The translations under genes and the position numbers were made by a program. Below, one piece after another: positions 30,519-39,405 of a stretch of 64,000 nt of DNA (its first letter is position 1; each line of letters begins with the position of its first letter). The notes below the pieces were generated by a model that saw nothing but the letters and a program-made list of their open reading frames with translations, did not search any database and had not been told where the DNA came from. Source of the stretch: Streptomyces griseorubiginosus (lineage in GTDB: Bacteria; Actinomycetota; Actinomycetes; Streptomycetales; Streptomycetaceae); NCBI RefSeq assembly GCF_001514195.1, contig NZ_KQ948742.1:1-64000 (forward strand), in the 5' to 3' direction.

Positions 30519-32792
30519 TCAGCTGCTCGCCTTCTGGGTGAGGTCGTAGAAGGTGGCCGAACCGACCGTCACCTTCTTGAAGTTGGCCTCGACCCAGCTC
30601 GTGATCTGCGAGGACGTACCGCTGCTGCTGCCGCCCATGCCGCCGCCGGTGCCGCTGGAGATGAAGTAGTGGATCCTGCCTTCCTCCACGTACTTCTTGA
30701 ACTGGGCCAGCGTCGGGGACGGGTCGGTGCCGTTGAAGCCGCCGATCGCCATCACGGACTCGTCGGAGGCCAGCTGGTAGCTCGCCGCGTTCTGGGCGCC
30801 GATCGCGGCCGCCGCCCAGGTGTAGTCGTCCGCGTCGGCCTGGAGCAGCTTCTTGGCCTCGGAGGAGACGCTCGCGCCGTTGAGCAGGCCGCCGGCACCA
30901 CCGCCGCGGCCCATGCCGCCGCCCTCACCCATGCCGCCCAGCTGGTTCCGGGTGGTGCCGTTGCCTTGCGTGGTGCCGTTGCCTTGCGTGGTGCCGTTGC
31001 CTTGCGTGGTGCCGTTGCCCTGCGTGGTGCCGTTGCCCGTGGTGCCGTTCTGGCCCGGCATGCCGCCGCCCGGGAAGCCCTGACCCTGCTGGCTCTGGCC
31101 CTGGCCCTGCGTATTGCTGTTCCCGTTCGCGTTCCCGTTCTGCTGGTTCTGGCCGCCGAAGCCGCCCATGCCGCCACCGCCGCCGGGACCTCCGCCCCGG
31201 CCGCCGCCTCCGCCGAAGCCCATCATGCTCGCGCCCGCCGGGCCCGCCGTCGGGATGGAGCCGGTGTGCGCGGAGTTCACCGTGCTCAGGGTGTACGCCG
31301 TCGGACCGGCCAGCGCGGCCACGATGCCCAGGGCCGCAACCCCGAGCGCCAGTTGCCGGCCGAGCCGGGCCACGAAGATCAGGCCGAGCGCGGCGATCAG
31401 ACCGCCGACCAGGACCAGCCACTTCAGCCAGGGAAGGTAGTCGGGGGTGCGGTTGAGGAGGACGTACCCCCAGGCCGCGGCGGCCACCATCGCGGCCGCG
31501 AGGGCGAGCGAGGCCCAGGTCTCGGCGCGCTTCTCCCACAGGATTCCGGCGCCCATGCCGACCACGGCGGCGATGTAGGGGGCGAGGGCGACCGTGTAGT
31601 ACTGGTGGAAGATGCCCGCCATGAAGCTGAAGACCACCAGGGTGATCAGCAGCGAGCCGCCCCAGACGAGGAACGCACCGCGGGTGGCGGAGGTCCGCTT
31701 GAGCTTGCGCGTGGCCACCAGGCCCGCGACCAGCAGGATCAGTGCGGCCGGCAGCAGCCAGGAGATCTGGCTGCCGATCTCGGAGTTGAACATCCGGTTC
31801 CAGCCGGTCTCGCCCCACTGGCCGGTGCTGCCACCGCCCCCGCCGCCGACGCTGCCGGTCTCCTCGCCGTTGAGGCGGCCGAGTCCGTTGTAGCCGAAGG
31901 TCAGTTCAAGGAACGAGTTGTTCTGGGAGCCGCCGATGTAGGGGCGCGAGGAGGCGGGCCACAGCTCGACGATCGCGACCCACCAGCCGCCGGAGACGAC
32001 CAACGCGACTGTAGCGAGGGCCAGTTGGCCGATCCGCTTCTTCAGCTTGTGCGGGCCGACCGCCGCGTACACGAACGCCAGCGCCGGCAGGATCAGGAAG
32101 GCCTGCAAGGTCTTGGCGAGGAACGCGAAGCCGATCGCGACCCCCGCCCACACCAGCCACCTCGTCCTGCCGTCCTCGACAGCCCGTACGACGAAGTAGC
32201 AGGCCAGCGCCATCAGCAGGGCCAGCATCGCGTCCGGGTTGTTGAACCGGAACATCAGCGCGGCGACGGGGGTGAGCGCGAGCACCGCGCCCGCGAGCAG
32301 ACCGGCCCCGGGACTGAATCGGCGCCTTACGGAGGCGTAGACGACGGCGACCGTGCCGACGCCCATCAGGACCTCGGGGCCGAGGATCGTCCAGGAGTTC
32401 AGCCCGAAGATCCTGGCCGCGATCTCCATCGGCCACAGGAACGCCGAGGGCTTGTCGACGGTGATGGCGTTGCCCGCGTCCAGCGAGCCGAAAAACATCG
32501 CCTTCCAGCTCTTGGTGCCGGCCTGGACGGCCGCCGAGTAGAAGGAGTTGGCGTAGCCGGAGGCGCTCAGGTTGTAGAAGTACAGGGCTGCGGTGGCGAG
32601 CAGCAGGCCCCAGAACGCGGGGCGTGCCCAGCGGGGGTCCTCGGGGCGGCCGCGCCACATTCTGCGGGCGAGGGGCTGTTGGGGTTCACCGGACTCCGGG
32701 GCCGGGGGAGCGACGTCCTGTACGTCCGTCACGGTCACCGCCGGACCCCATCCGGAACCCTGCCGGGTCGGGTGGTCGGTCTGCGTGGTCAT
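30519..32792 (-). CDS. GT39/ArnT-like membrane glycosyltransferase with Gly/Asn-rich repeat loop
   Basis: 757 residues. The N-terminal half has 11 to 13 transmembrane helices and the GT-C features of the PMT/ArnT group: an acidic FGSLDAGNAITVDKPSAFLWPMEIAARIFG first loop and DAMLALLMALACYFV. The luminal C-terminus contains a Gly-rich stretch, an NGTTQG repeat (five 18-bp units, about 30951-31050), and a terminal alpha/beta domain (KKLLQADADDYTWAAAAIGAQNAASYQLASDESVMAIGGFNGTDPSPTL). Such enzymes move a sugar from a polyprenyl phosphate donor to a surface acceptor. The start overlaps the GT2 stop (TGATG at 32790-32794), so the two are coupled; GT2 probably makes its lipid-linked donor. Confidence 0.9.
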   Translation of the reverse strand: MTTQTDHPTRQGSGWGPAVTVTDVQDVAPPAPESGEPQQPLARRMWRGRPEDPRWARPAFWGLLLATAALYFYNLSASGYANSFYSAAVQAGTKSWKAMFFGSLDAGNAITVDKPSAFLWPMEIAARIFGLNSWTILGPEVLMGVGTVAVVYASVRRRFSPGAGLLAGAVLALTPVAALMFRFNNPDAMLALLMALACYFVVRAVEDGRTRWLVWAGVAIGFAFLAKTLQAFLILPALAFVYAAVGPHKLKKRIGQLALATVALVVSGGWWVAIVELWPASSRPYIGGSQNNSFLELTFGYNGLGRLNGEETGSVGGGGGGSTGQWGETGWNRMFNSEIGSQISWLLPAALILLVAGLVATRKLKRTSATRGAFLVWGGSLLITLVVFSFMAGIFHQYYTVALAPYIAAVVGMGAGILWEKRAETWASLALAAAMVAAAAWGYVLLNRTPDYLPWLKWLVLVGGLIAALGLIFVARLGRQLALGVAALGIVAALAGPTAYTLSTVNSAHTGSIPTAGPAGASMMGFGGGGGRGGGPGGGGGMGGFGGQNQQNGNANGNSNTQGQGQSQQGQGFPGGGMPGQNGTTGNGTTQGNGTTQGNGTTQGNGTTQGNGTTRNQLGGMGEGGGMGRGGGAGGLLNGASVSSEAKKLLQADADDYTWAAAAIGAQNAASYQLASDESVMAIGGFNGTDPSPTLAQFKKYVEEGRIHYFISSGTGGGMGGSSSGTSSQITSWVEANFKKVTVGSATFYDLTQKASS
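30951..31050. repeat. 18-bp minisatellite in the GT39 gene
   Basis: GTGGTGCCGTTGCCTTGC is repeated nearly perfectly five times, encoding NGTTQG units on the minus strand. Confidence 0.9.
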
Positions 32793-34435
32793 CAGGAGTT
32801 CCTCGGGTCGGTGCCGGTGTCGGTGCCGGTGTCGCTGGAGCGCGCCGGCTGCGACGGCACGGTGGCGTCGTACGGGGACTGCGGGGTGTATGGGGACTGC
32901 CCGGTGTACGGGGGCTGCCGGTCGTACGGGGACTGCCGGTCGTACGGGGACTGCCGGTCGTACGGGGACTGCCGGTCGTACGGGGTCTGAGGGGTGTACG
33001 GAGTGTGCGGCGCGGTGGCGTAGTGGTTCGCCGTGGGGCGCGTGGGCAGGGGGGCGTACGGCTGCTGCGAGGCGTACGGCTGTTGCGAGGCGTACGGCTG
33101 CTGCGTGCCGTAGGCCGGTGTGGCGGACCGCGTGGTGGTGGAGGGCGTGGTGGCGGGCGTGTGCGTGGTCACCACCGTGGACCGGGACGGGTTCTCGTCC
33201 CGCTCGGGGAACACCCAGGCCCGGAAGAGCAGGAACCGCAGCACGGTCGCCGCGAGGTTGGCGGCGATCAGCACCGCCAGCTCGGTGGAGTGCGCCGGGT
33301 CGCTGGTGGCCGCGTCGAGCGCGGCGAGGGAGCCGCTGGTCAGTGCGAGGCCGATGCCGAAGACGACCAGGCCCTGCGCCTGGTGCCGGACGGCGCCGCC
33401 CCGCCCGCGCACCCCGAAGGTCAGCCGCCGGTTGGCGGCGGTGTTGGCGACCGCCGAGACCAGCAGGGCCAGCGCGTTGGCGATCTGGGAGCCGCAGAAC
33501 TGCCGGAAGACGCTGTACAGCAGCAGGTAGAAGAGGGTGGACAGCCCGCCGACGACACAGAACCCGACGAGCTGGCGGGCCAGCCCCTTCGGCACGTCCT
33601 GGACGTCGCGGTCGCGCGGGTCGTCGCCGAACGGGCGGGTGATCCGGTCCAGCGGCAGCGCGCCGGTGGCGAGCGCCTTGCCCACCCGCCACACGCCCTT
33701 GAGGTCCTCGGTCGCCGTCTTGACGATGTGGACGGTGGAGTCCGGGTCGTCGACCCAGTCGACGGGCACTTCGTGGATACGCAGGCCCGCGCGCTCGGCG
33801 ATGACCAGCATCTCGGTGTCGAAGAACCAGCCGGTGTCCTCGACCAGCGGCAGCAGGACCTGCGCCACGTCCCGCCGGATGGCCTTGAAGCCGCACTGCG
33901 CGTCGGAGAAGCGGGCGTGCAGCGAGCCGCGCAGGATCAGGTTGTAGGCGCGGGAGATGAACTCGCGCTTCGGGCCGCGCACGACCCGGGAGCTGCGGGC
34001 CAGCCGGGAGCCGATCGCCAGGTCGGAGTGGCCCGAGATCAGCGGGGCCACCAGCGGCAGCAGCGCGTTGAGGTCGGTGGACAGGTCGACGTCCATGTAG
34101 GCGAGGACGGGGGCGTCCGAGGCGGACCAGACGGTCCGCAGGGCCCGGCCGCGGCCCTTCTGCTCCAGCCGGAAGGCCCTGACCTCGGGGATCTCCGCCT
34201 CCAGCCGCCGCGACACCAGGGGCGTGGTGTCCGTCGACGCGTTGTCCGCGATGGTGATGCGGAACGCGTACGGGAACGTGCGCCTGAGGTGCTCGTGCAG
34301 TCTCAGCACACACGGCTGGAGGTCCTTCTCCTCGTTGTAGACGGGGATCACTACGTCCAGGACAGGCGTACCGGCGTCGCCGGCCGGGAGGTGCTCCCGC
34401 GCCGGCAGGGTGCCGGGAGAAGAGTCGGTTCGCAT
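32792..34435 (-). CDS. GT2 polyprenyl-phosphate glycosyltransferase fused to GtrA, with repeat tail
   Basis: 547 residues. Residues about 20-265 are a DPM1/DPG-synthase-like GT2 domain (LDVVIPVYNEEKDLQPCV, DNASTDTTP, YMDVDLSTDLNALLPLV with the DxD-type metal site). Residues about 275-395 are a GtrA four-helix membrane domain (LVGFCVVGGLSTLFYLLLYSVF, NALALLVSAVANTAANRRLTFG). The last 150 are a Tyr/Pro/Gln-rich cytoplasmic tail with QQPYAS and SPYDRQ repeats. Family role: makes polyprenyl-phosphate sugar and helps flip it for the GT39 enzyme encoded next. ATG 34435 lies 15 bases after the kinase stop but lacks a good ribosome binding site; ATG 34471 is the alternative. Confidence 0.9.
   Translation of the reverse strand: MRTDSSPGTLPAREHLPAGDAGTPVLDVVIPVYNEEKDLQPCVLRLHEHLRRTFPYAFRITIADNASTDTTPLVSRRLEAEIPEVRAFRLEQKGRGRALRTVWSASDAPVLAYMDVDLSTDLNALLPLVAPLISGHSDLAIGSRLARSSRVVRGPKREFISRAYNLILRGSLHARFSDAQCGFKAIRRDVAQVLLPLVEDTGWFFDTEMLVIAERAGLRIHEVPVDWVDDPDSTVHIVKTATEDLKGVWRVGKALATGALPLDRITRPFGDDPRDRDVQDVPKGLARQLVGFCVVGGLSTLFYLLLYSVFRQFCGSQIANALALLVSAVANTAANRRLTFGVRGRGGAVRHQAQGLVVFGIGLALTSGSLAALDAATSDPAHSTELAVLIAANLAATVLRFLLFRAWVFPERDENPSRSTVVTTHTPATTPSTTTRSATPAYGTQQPYASQQPYASQQPYAPLPTRPTANHYATAPHTPYTPQTPYDRQSPYDRQSPYDRQSPYDRQPPYTGQSPYTPQSPYDATVPSQPARSSDTGTDTGTDPRNS
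32875..33110. repeat. Two 18-bp minisatellites in the GT2 tail
   Basis: GTACGGGGACTGCCGGTC repeats about six times (32875-32990), and GCGTACGGCTGCTGCGAG-like units repeat three times (about 33056-33110). Both keep frame. Confidence 0.88.
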
Positions 34436-34449
34436 GGGAACGACTCTGG

Positions 34450-36081
34450 TCAAGCCCCCTGTTGCACCCATATGGCGGCGCTGTGTTGTGCCTGTGAGTG
34501 CGATTGCCAGTTCGTTTCGGGTGCCGGACGCGGGGTCGCGGGACCGACGGCGGGCAGGTGCAAGGTGAAGACCGTGCGCCCTGGCACGCTGTCGACGGTC
34601 ACGGCACCGCCGTGCGCGGTCGCCACGGCCTGCACGATGGCGAGGCCGAGTCCGGTGGAGCCCGAGGCACGGGAGCGCGAGGAGTCACCGCGCGCGAACC
34701 GTTCGAAGACGTGCGGGAGCAGGTCGGGCGGGATGCCCTGGCCGTTGTCCTCGACCTCCACGCACATCCAGGGTCCGCGTCGCTGCACGCGTGCGGTGAC
34801 GGTGGTCCCCTCCGGCGTGTGTTTGCGGGCGTTGCCGAGCAGGTTGATGAGCACCTGCTGGAGACGGGCCGCGTCGCCGGAGACCAGGGCGGGTTCGTCG
34901 GGCAGGTCCAGGCGCCAGTTGTGGTCCATGCCGGCGGCGCGGGCGTCGCTGATGGTGTCCACCACCAGCGGGATCAGGTCGGTCTGCTCGAACTGGAGCG
35001 GCCGTCCCGCGTCCAGGCGCGCGAGCAGCAGCAGGTCCTCCACGAGCAGGGTCATCCGGCCCGCCTCGGACTCGATGCGGCCGAGCGCGTGCCGGGTGTC
35101 GGGGCCGACCGCCTCCCTGCCGCGTCTGGTCAGCTCGGCGTAGCCGCGGATGGAGGCGAGCGGGGTCCTCAGCTCATGACTGGCGTCCGCGACGAACTGC
35201 CGTACCCGCATCTCGCTCTGCTGCCGGGCGTGCAGGGCGCCGTGGACGTGGTCCAGCATCCTGTTCAGCGCGGAGCCGACCTGGCCGACCTCGGTGTGCG
35301 GATCGCACTCCGCTTCCGGCACCCGCTCGCTGAGGTTCACCTCGCCGGTGTGCAGCGGGAGTTCGGAGACCCGGGTGGCGGTGTGGGCGACCTTGCGCAG
35401 GGGGCGGGTGGCGAGCCCGACCAGCACGTACCCGGCGATGACGGCGGCCCCGAGCCCGGCGGCGGTGACGCTGACCTCGACGAGGATCAGGGTGTCGACG
35501 GTGGCGTCGACGTCCTTGGTGGGGACGGCGACGTAGTAGGCGGAGGTGTCGTTGGAGGTGTACCGGACGAGGTAGTCGCCGATGCCGGGCAGCTCCACCT
35601 TGTGCTGGCTGTTGTCCTTGGGGACCGAGCTGAGCACCTTGATCTGGGCGGCCGTGAGGCTCTTGGCGGTCATCGCGAAGTTCTGGTCGGAGCCGGACTT
35701 CACCCCGCGCTTGGCATCGGTGATCCGGTCCCCCTCCACCTTGGCCGCGATCGTGCCGTCCGGCCCCGGGCCGATGACGAAATTGGCGGGGCTGCTCGGC
35801 CGGTTGCCCTGCCCGACGGGCCTGTCCCTGTCGTTGCCGCCGTTGCCGAGCTGCCCCTGCGGGGGTTCGCGCGGCGCCGCCCGTGACGCGGCCTCGTTGA
35901 GCTTGCCGCTCAGCTGGTCGTACAGATGCGAGCGCAGCGCCAGCGTGGTCACGGTGCCGATCACCGAGCAGACCACGGCGATCAGCACCACCGACGCGAC
36001 GACGAGCCGCGTCCGCAGCGTGCGCGGCTTTCCTGCTCGCCCTGCCCGCTTCTGCGCCCGCGGCCGTCGTCGTCCGCTCAT
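34450..36081 (-). CDS. Two-component sensor histidine kinase (EnvZ/MprB type)
   Basis: 543 residues. A basic N-terminus is followed by TM1 (about 25-48), an extracytoplasmic sensor domain (about 50-195) with a Pro/Gly/Asn-rich stretch, TM2 (about 198-222) and HAMP. The dimerisation/phosphoacceptor box is FVADASHELRTPLASIRGYAE (His302). The ATPase domain has the N box QQVLINLLGNARKHTPEG, G1 VEDNGQGIPP, F box and G2 GSTGLGLAIV. ATG 36081 overlaps the response-regulator stop (ATGA). The C-terminal tail contains several Gln/His. Signal unknown; probably cell-envelope stress, given the linked glycosyltransferases. Confidence 0.95.
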   Translation of the reverse strand: MSGRRRPRAQKRAGRAGKPRTLRTRLVVASVVLIAVVCSVIGTVTTLALRSHLYDQLSGKLNEAASRAAPREPPQGQLGNGGNDRDRPVGQGNRPSSPANFVIGPGPDGTIAAKVEGDRITDAKRGVKSGSDQNFAMTAKSLTAAQIKVLSSVPKDNSQHKVELPGIGDYLVRYTSNDTSAYYVAVPTKDVDATVDTLILVEVSVTAAGLGAAVIAGYVLVGLATRPLRKVAHTATRVSELPLHTGEVNLSERVPEAECDPHTEVGQVGSALNRMLDHVHGALHARQQSEMRVRQFVADASHELRTPLASIRGYAELTRRGREAVGPDTRHALGRIESEAGRMTLLVEDLLLLARLDAGRPLQFEQTDLIPLVVDTISDARAAGMDHNWRLDLPDEPALVSGDAARLQQVLINLLGNARKHTPEGTTVTARVQRRGPWMCVEVEDNGQGIPPDLLPHVFERFARGDSSRSRASGSTGLGLAIVQAVATAHGGAVTVDSVPGRTVFTLHLPAVGPATPRPAPETNWQSHSQAQHSAAIWVQQGA

Positions 36082-36818
36082 GAGGCCGCGGGCTTGATCA
36101 GATAACCGGCGCCGCGCCGGGTGTGGATCATCGGCTCCCGCCCCGCGTCGATCTTCCGGCGCAGATACGAGATGTACAGCTCGACGACGTTGGCCTGGCC
36201 GCCGAAGTCGTACGACCACACCCGGTCCAGGATCTGCGCCTTGCTCAGCACCCGGCGGGGATTGCGCATCAGGAACCGCAGGAGTTCGAACTCGGTCGCG
36301 GTGAGGTGGATGTTGTCCCCGGCCCGCGAGACCTCGTGGCTGTCCTCGTCGAGGGTGAGGTCGCCGACGACCAGCACGGACTCGGACCGCCGGTCGGCCG
36401 CACCGGACCGCCGGATCAGCCCGCGCAGCCGGGCCACGACCTCTTCGAGGCTGAACGGCTTGGTGACGTAGTCGTCCCCACCCGCGGTGAGCCCGGCGAT
36501 ACGGTCCTCGACGGCGTCCTTGGCCGTCAGGAACAGCACGGGCACGTCCGGCAGCTCACGGCGCAGCCGGCCGAGCACGGCCAGCCCGTCCATGTCCGGC
36601 AGCATCATGTCGAGGACGACGGCGTCGGGCCGGAAGTCCCGCGCGGTCTGCACGGCACCCGTACCGTCTCCCGCGCTGCGGATCTGCCAGCCCTCGTAAC
36701 GCAGGGCCATGGACAGCAGTTCGGTGATCGACAGCTCGTCGTCCACCACAAGCACTCGGACGGGGCTCCCGTCCGGCCTCAGCAGTTCGGTGCGCCCCTG
36801 GGGCGAGGTCGTGGTCAT
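36078..36818 (-). CDS. OmpR-family response regulator
   Basis: 246 residues. The receiver domain has the acidic pair DD (26-27), phosphoacceptor Asp70 (VVLDMMLPDMDG), the switch Thr in FLTAKD and Lys in TKPF. A winged-helix Trans_reg_C domain follows (HLTATEFELLRFLMRNPRRVLSKAQILDRVW, then VELYISYLRRKID). The start at 36818 gives a 20-residue lead to the first strand. It is the first gene of a four-gene operon with the sensor kinase and two glycosyltransferases. CTCAGGG-type repeats directly upstream suggest autoregulation. Confidence 0.95.
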   Translation of the reverse strand: MTTTSPQGRTELLRPDGSPVRVLVVDDELSITELLSMALRYEGWQIRSAGDGTGAVQTARDFRPDAVVLDMMLPDMDGLAVLGRLRRELPDVPVLFLTAKDAVEDRIAGLTAGGDDYVTKPFSLEEVVARLRGLIRRSGAADRRSESVLVVGDLTLDEDSHEVSRAGDNIHLTATEFELLRFLMRNPRRVLSKAQILDRVWSYDFGGQANVVELYISYLRRKIDAGREPMIHTRRGAGYLIKPAAS

Positions 36819-36838
36819 GGGAACACGATGTCGGCGCA

Positions 36839-36909
36839 CCCTGAGAGCACCCTTGCGGCAATCTGTGATTTCCCTGAGAAACGCACAGGCGCCTCTCAGG
36901 GAACCCCTG
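36839..36909. promoter_or_regulatory. Repeated CCCTGAGA/CTCAGGG elements upstream of the response regulator
   Basis: CCCTGAGAG (36839), CCCTGAGAA (36872, exactly 33 bases later, three helical turns) and the inverted CTCTCAGGG (36893) lie in the promoter region of the operon. OmpR-type regulators bind such direct repeats. Predicted from the sequence only. Confidence 0.5.
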
Positions 36910-37154
36910 GGAATCCCTTGTTCCACGCCGCCCCGAGCCGGGACGCGGTCGGGGTGCGGTGGGTGCGATCGGGGCGCCGTCGGGGTGCAGCCGGGGTGCC
37001 GTGGGTGCGATCGGGGCGCGGTCGGGGTGCGGCCAGGGCGTCGGGAGCCGGCCTCAGCCGCCGGGGCGAGTCGCCCCCTGACCGCCGGGACGAGTCGCCC
37101 CCCGGACCGCCGGGACGAGTCGCCCCCGGACCGCCGAGACGCCTCTCCCTCCGC
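36910..37154. repeat. GC-rich tandem repeats between the response-regulator promoter and DUF2797
   Basis: Two blocks: GGTGCGATCGGGGCG-like words at about 36955-37035, and three or four copies of a 25-base unit containing CCGCCGGGACGAGTCGCCCC at 37058-37140. No gene is supported. Confidence 0.7.
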
Positions 37155-38030
37155 TCAGAACAGCCCGTCCTGCATACCCCGCGCCTGCTTGAACTCCCTT
37201 ACAGGAACGGTGTTCTCCTCACCCTCGGCCGGGACCAGGTCCCAGCCCGTCATCAGTCGGGTGTCCAGTACGACGACCCCCCTGCCCGCCGTCTCCAGAT
37301 GCAGGTCGGGCCCCGCGGCCGCGAGGAGCCGGCCACCCACCGACCCGCCCGCCACGAGCCCACTCACCTCGCCCGCGGCGGCGGGCAGACCCGCGAGACC
37401 GAAGACCTCGACATGGTCGACCGGTTCGTACGGCGCCCGCTCCAGGGACTCCGGCCAGCCGCCCAGCGTCCGGGCCCGCGCGTGCAACTCCGCGATCTCG
37501 GCGGCCCGTTCAGCGGCCGAGGCCGGCAGGGACGACCGTACGGCCCGCTTGTCGCCGTACGGAACACGGTCCGGCACCGCGAGCGCGGCCCGCAGCAGTT
37601 CCTCCGTGCGCCGGGCCGCCATGAGCGGGCCGGTCCCGAGCCAGCTGAAACAGACGGCTCCCTGTTCCAGCAGCCGCGCGGAGCCCCGTTCGTATGCCGT
37701 GATGCCGACCTTGACCATGCCGGGCCCGAACCACGCGAGGTACACCCGGTACGGCCGTGGGTCGTCCGCGAGGGTGTCCGCGGCCACCGAGTGCGCCCGG
37801 TCCAGCCGCGCGCACTCCTCGCACCGCGCCCCGGTGCTCCGCCCCGACACCTCGACCCGCGCCGCACACGCGTGCCCCCGCGCTCCCACGCATGTCCGCA
37901 CACCCCCTTCAACGACCCCGAAGGCCACCCGCTTCCCCCAGGTCAGCGCACTGCGCCGCCCACCGTCCCACCGCAGCAGGGGACCATCGGCCGACCATCG
38001 CAGCCCCGCGCACTTCCATGCCTGTGCCAT
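37155..38030 (-). CDS. DUF2797 domain-containing protein
   Basis: 291 residues. The N-terminal part carries four cysteines in a probable zinc site (TCVGARGHACAARVE, then ARCEECARLDRAHS). The core has YRVYLAWFGPGMVKVGITAYERGSARLLEQGAVCFSWLGTGPLMAARRTEELLR, the hallmark of DUF2797, which resembles GIY-YIG-like nuclease folds (VYLAWFG...VKVGIT). Catalysis is unproven. The start at 38030 gives MAQAWKCAGLRW; a longer frame to 38291 overlaps the neighbouring gene and is low complexity. Confidence 0.82.
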   Translation of the reverse strand: MAQAWKCAGLRWSADGPLLRWDGGRRSALTWGKRVAFGVVEGGVRTCVGARGHACAARVEVSGRSTGARCEECARLDRAHSVAADTLADDPRPYRVYLAWFGPGMVKVGITAYERGSARLLEQGAVCFSWLGTGPLMAARRTEELLRAALAVPDRVPYGDKRAVRSSLPASAAERAAEIAELHARARTLGGWPESLERAPYEPVDHVEVFGLAGLPAAAGEVSGLVAGGSVGGRLLAAAGPDLHLETAGRGVVVLDTRLMTGWDLVPAEGEENTVPVREFKQARGMQDGLF

Positions 38031-38133
38031 CTCTGACGAGGGTAGGGGGGACCACTGACAACGGGGTTGGGCGTGCGGGGGCGGCTGGGGTGGGATGGGG
38101 GGCTGGGGGGCTGGGGGTGCGGTCTGGGCCCGT

Positions 38134-38559
38134 TCAGCCAGCGGACTCCGCGGCGACCGGCTCCGCCGCGACCCTCGCGCCCGCGCCCGCAACCGCGCCC
38201 GTTCCCGCTCCTGCTCCCGCCTCCACCCCCGCTCCGACCGCCGTCGTGCTCGGCCGCCCTCTCCCCCGCCCCGCGATCCGGCACCCGACACACTCTTCGT
38301 GCCCCTCCCGCGCGCTGGAGTCCCGGACCCGCATCCCCCACTCCTCGTGCGGTCGGCGCCCCGGCGGCTTGCCCCAGCCGGAGAGGTGCAGGGCCCAGGT
38401 GACCAGGACGCTCACCCCGACGACGGCGAGACCGCCGACGATCAGCGCGCCCGAGACCAGGCATACGCCCAGCCCCGCCACGGCCGTCCCCACAGTCGCG
38501 ATGCCGAAGCCGGTCCAGCCTGCGACCGTGTGCCCCTCGTCATACTGATGTGCGCTCAC
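38134..38559 (-). CDS. Small two-helix membrane protein (HGxxPAAW-like)
   Basis: 141 residues from a GTG start after GAGGAGAGG. Two transmembrane helices (about 15-37 and 40-60) are followed by HLSGWGKPPGRRPHEEW, resembling the small actinobacterial HGxxPAAW membrane proteins. A short cytoplasmic stretch with Cys90/Cys93 (EECVGC) and a C-terminal Gly/Ala/Val repeat tail (AGAGAGTGAVAGAG) follow. Function unknown. Divergent from the MarR gene at 38646. Confidence 0.6.
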   Translation of the reverse strand: MSAHQYDEGHTVAGWTGFGIATVGTAVAGLGVCLVSGALIVGGLAVVGVSVLVTWALHLSGWGKPPGRRPHEEWGMRVRDSSAREGHEECVGCRIAGRGRGRPSTTAVGAGVEAGAGAGTGAVAGAGARVAAEPVAAESAG

Positions 38560-38616
38560 AGATCCTCTCCTCCTCCCCCATTTCTCTCACGTCCTAAGAA
38601 ATTTAACGCAGAAACC

Positions 38617-38633
38617 TCTCATAAGCTAAGAGA
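38617..38633. promoter_or_regulatory. Partly palindromic AT-rich element upstream of MarR
   Basis: TCTCATAAGCTAAGAGA is symmetric at the TCTC/GAGA ends with a near-symmetric TAAGCTA centre, 12 bases before the MarR start. A related CTAAGAAATTTAAC lies at 38594. Candidate autoregulatory operator. Confidence 0.45.
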
Positions 38634-38645
38634 ATCAGGATTCCG

Positions 38646-39149
38646 ATGCCGGCCGAGCCCCACCCCGCCGAGCCCCGCCCCGCCGCCACCGCGGCCCAGG
38701 CGCTGGAGGCGATGGACTTCTTCATCGCCACGGCCCACCTCGGCCAGCAGGAGATGGCCCAACGGCTGGGTGTGAACGTCACCGACCTGCTGTCCTTCGC
38801 CTACGTCCTGAGGGCCGGCGAGAACCTCCTCACGGCGGGCGACATCGCCGAACAGGCCCACGTCACGACCGGCGCGGTCACCGGCATCCTCAACCGCCTC
38901 GAACGCGGCGGTTACGTCACCCGCGTCCCCGACCCCACCGACCGCCGCCGTGTCCGGGTCGCCGCGCGCCCCGAGGCCGTGGCCAAGGTCGTCGCCCTCT
39001 ACCAGCCGTACTACGACCGCCTCGACGCCGTCTTCGCCGAGTACTCCGCCGACGAAATCGCCGTACTCCACGACTGGTTCAGCCGTACGACGAACCTGGC
39101 ACTCGCCTACATCGAGGAGCTGCGGGCCAAGGACGCCGGGGGCGAGTAG
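38646..39149 (+). CDS. MarR-family transcriptional regulator
   Basis: 167 residues. The winged helix contains LTAGDIAEQAHVTTGAVTGILNRLERGGYVTRVPDPTDRRRVRV, with the DRRxxRV wing. The flanking helices match the MarR dimer domain (C-terminal YYDRLDAVFAEYSADEIAVLHDWFSRTTNLALAYIEEL). No efflux gene follows on the same strand; the divergent small membrane-protein gene at 38559 is the nearest candidate target. Confidence 0.9.
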   Translation: MPAEPHPAEPRPAATAAQALEAMDFFIATAHLGQQEMAQRLGVNVTDLLSFAYVLRAGENLLTAGDIAEQAHVTTGAVTGILNRLERGGYVTRVPDPTDRRRVRVAARPEAVAKVVALYQPYYDRLDAVFAEYSADEIAVLHDWFSRTTNLALAYIEELRAKDAGGE

Positions 39150-39405
39150 CGGGGGGCCGACCGGGAACTCGCAGGTACCGCGAGGGGTGTCGGGGACTGA
39201 ACCGCCAGGGGCGGCGGGGACCCCCCACCACCGGGGTGGAGCCAGCCCTACCTTCGATCGGGGAGGGCACTCCATCGATCCGGCGCTCGCGCGACGGCAT
39301 CGTTGATCTCAGCCGGTCCACCGGGGTCGGCAGATCGCGAAGCCGTCGGAGCGGAAGCAGCCGACGAGGCCGACGGACTCGCGACGAACCGGAGGGACCC
39401 CCACG

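Noticed and set aside
30951..33110. Regular short repeats considered as CRISPR arrays
   Set aside because: Units are 18 bp with no spacers, lie in frame within genes, and no cas genes are nearby.
30519..34313. A single 1264-codon frame covering both glycosyltransferases
   Set aside because: The first 500 codons are out of frame with the GT2 protein and have shadow composition; the real GT39 protein begins at 32792, where the ATG overlaps the GT2 stop.
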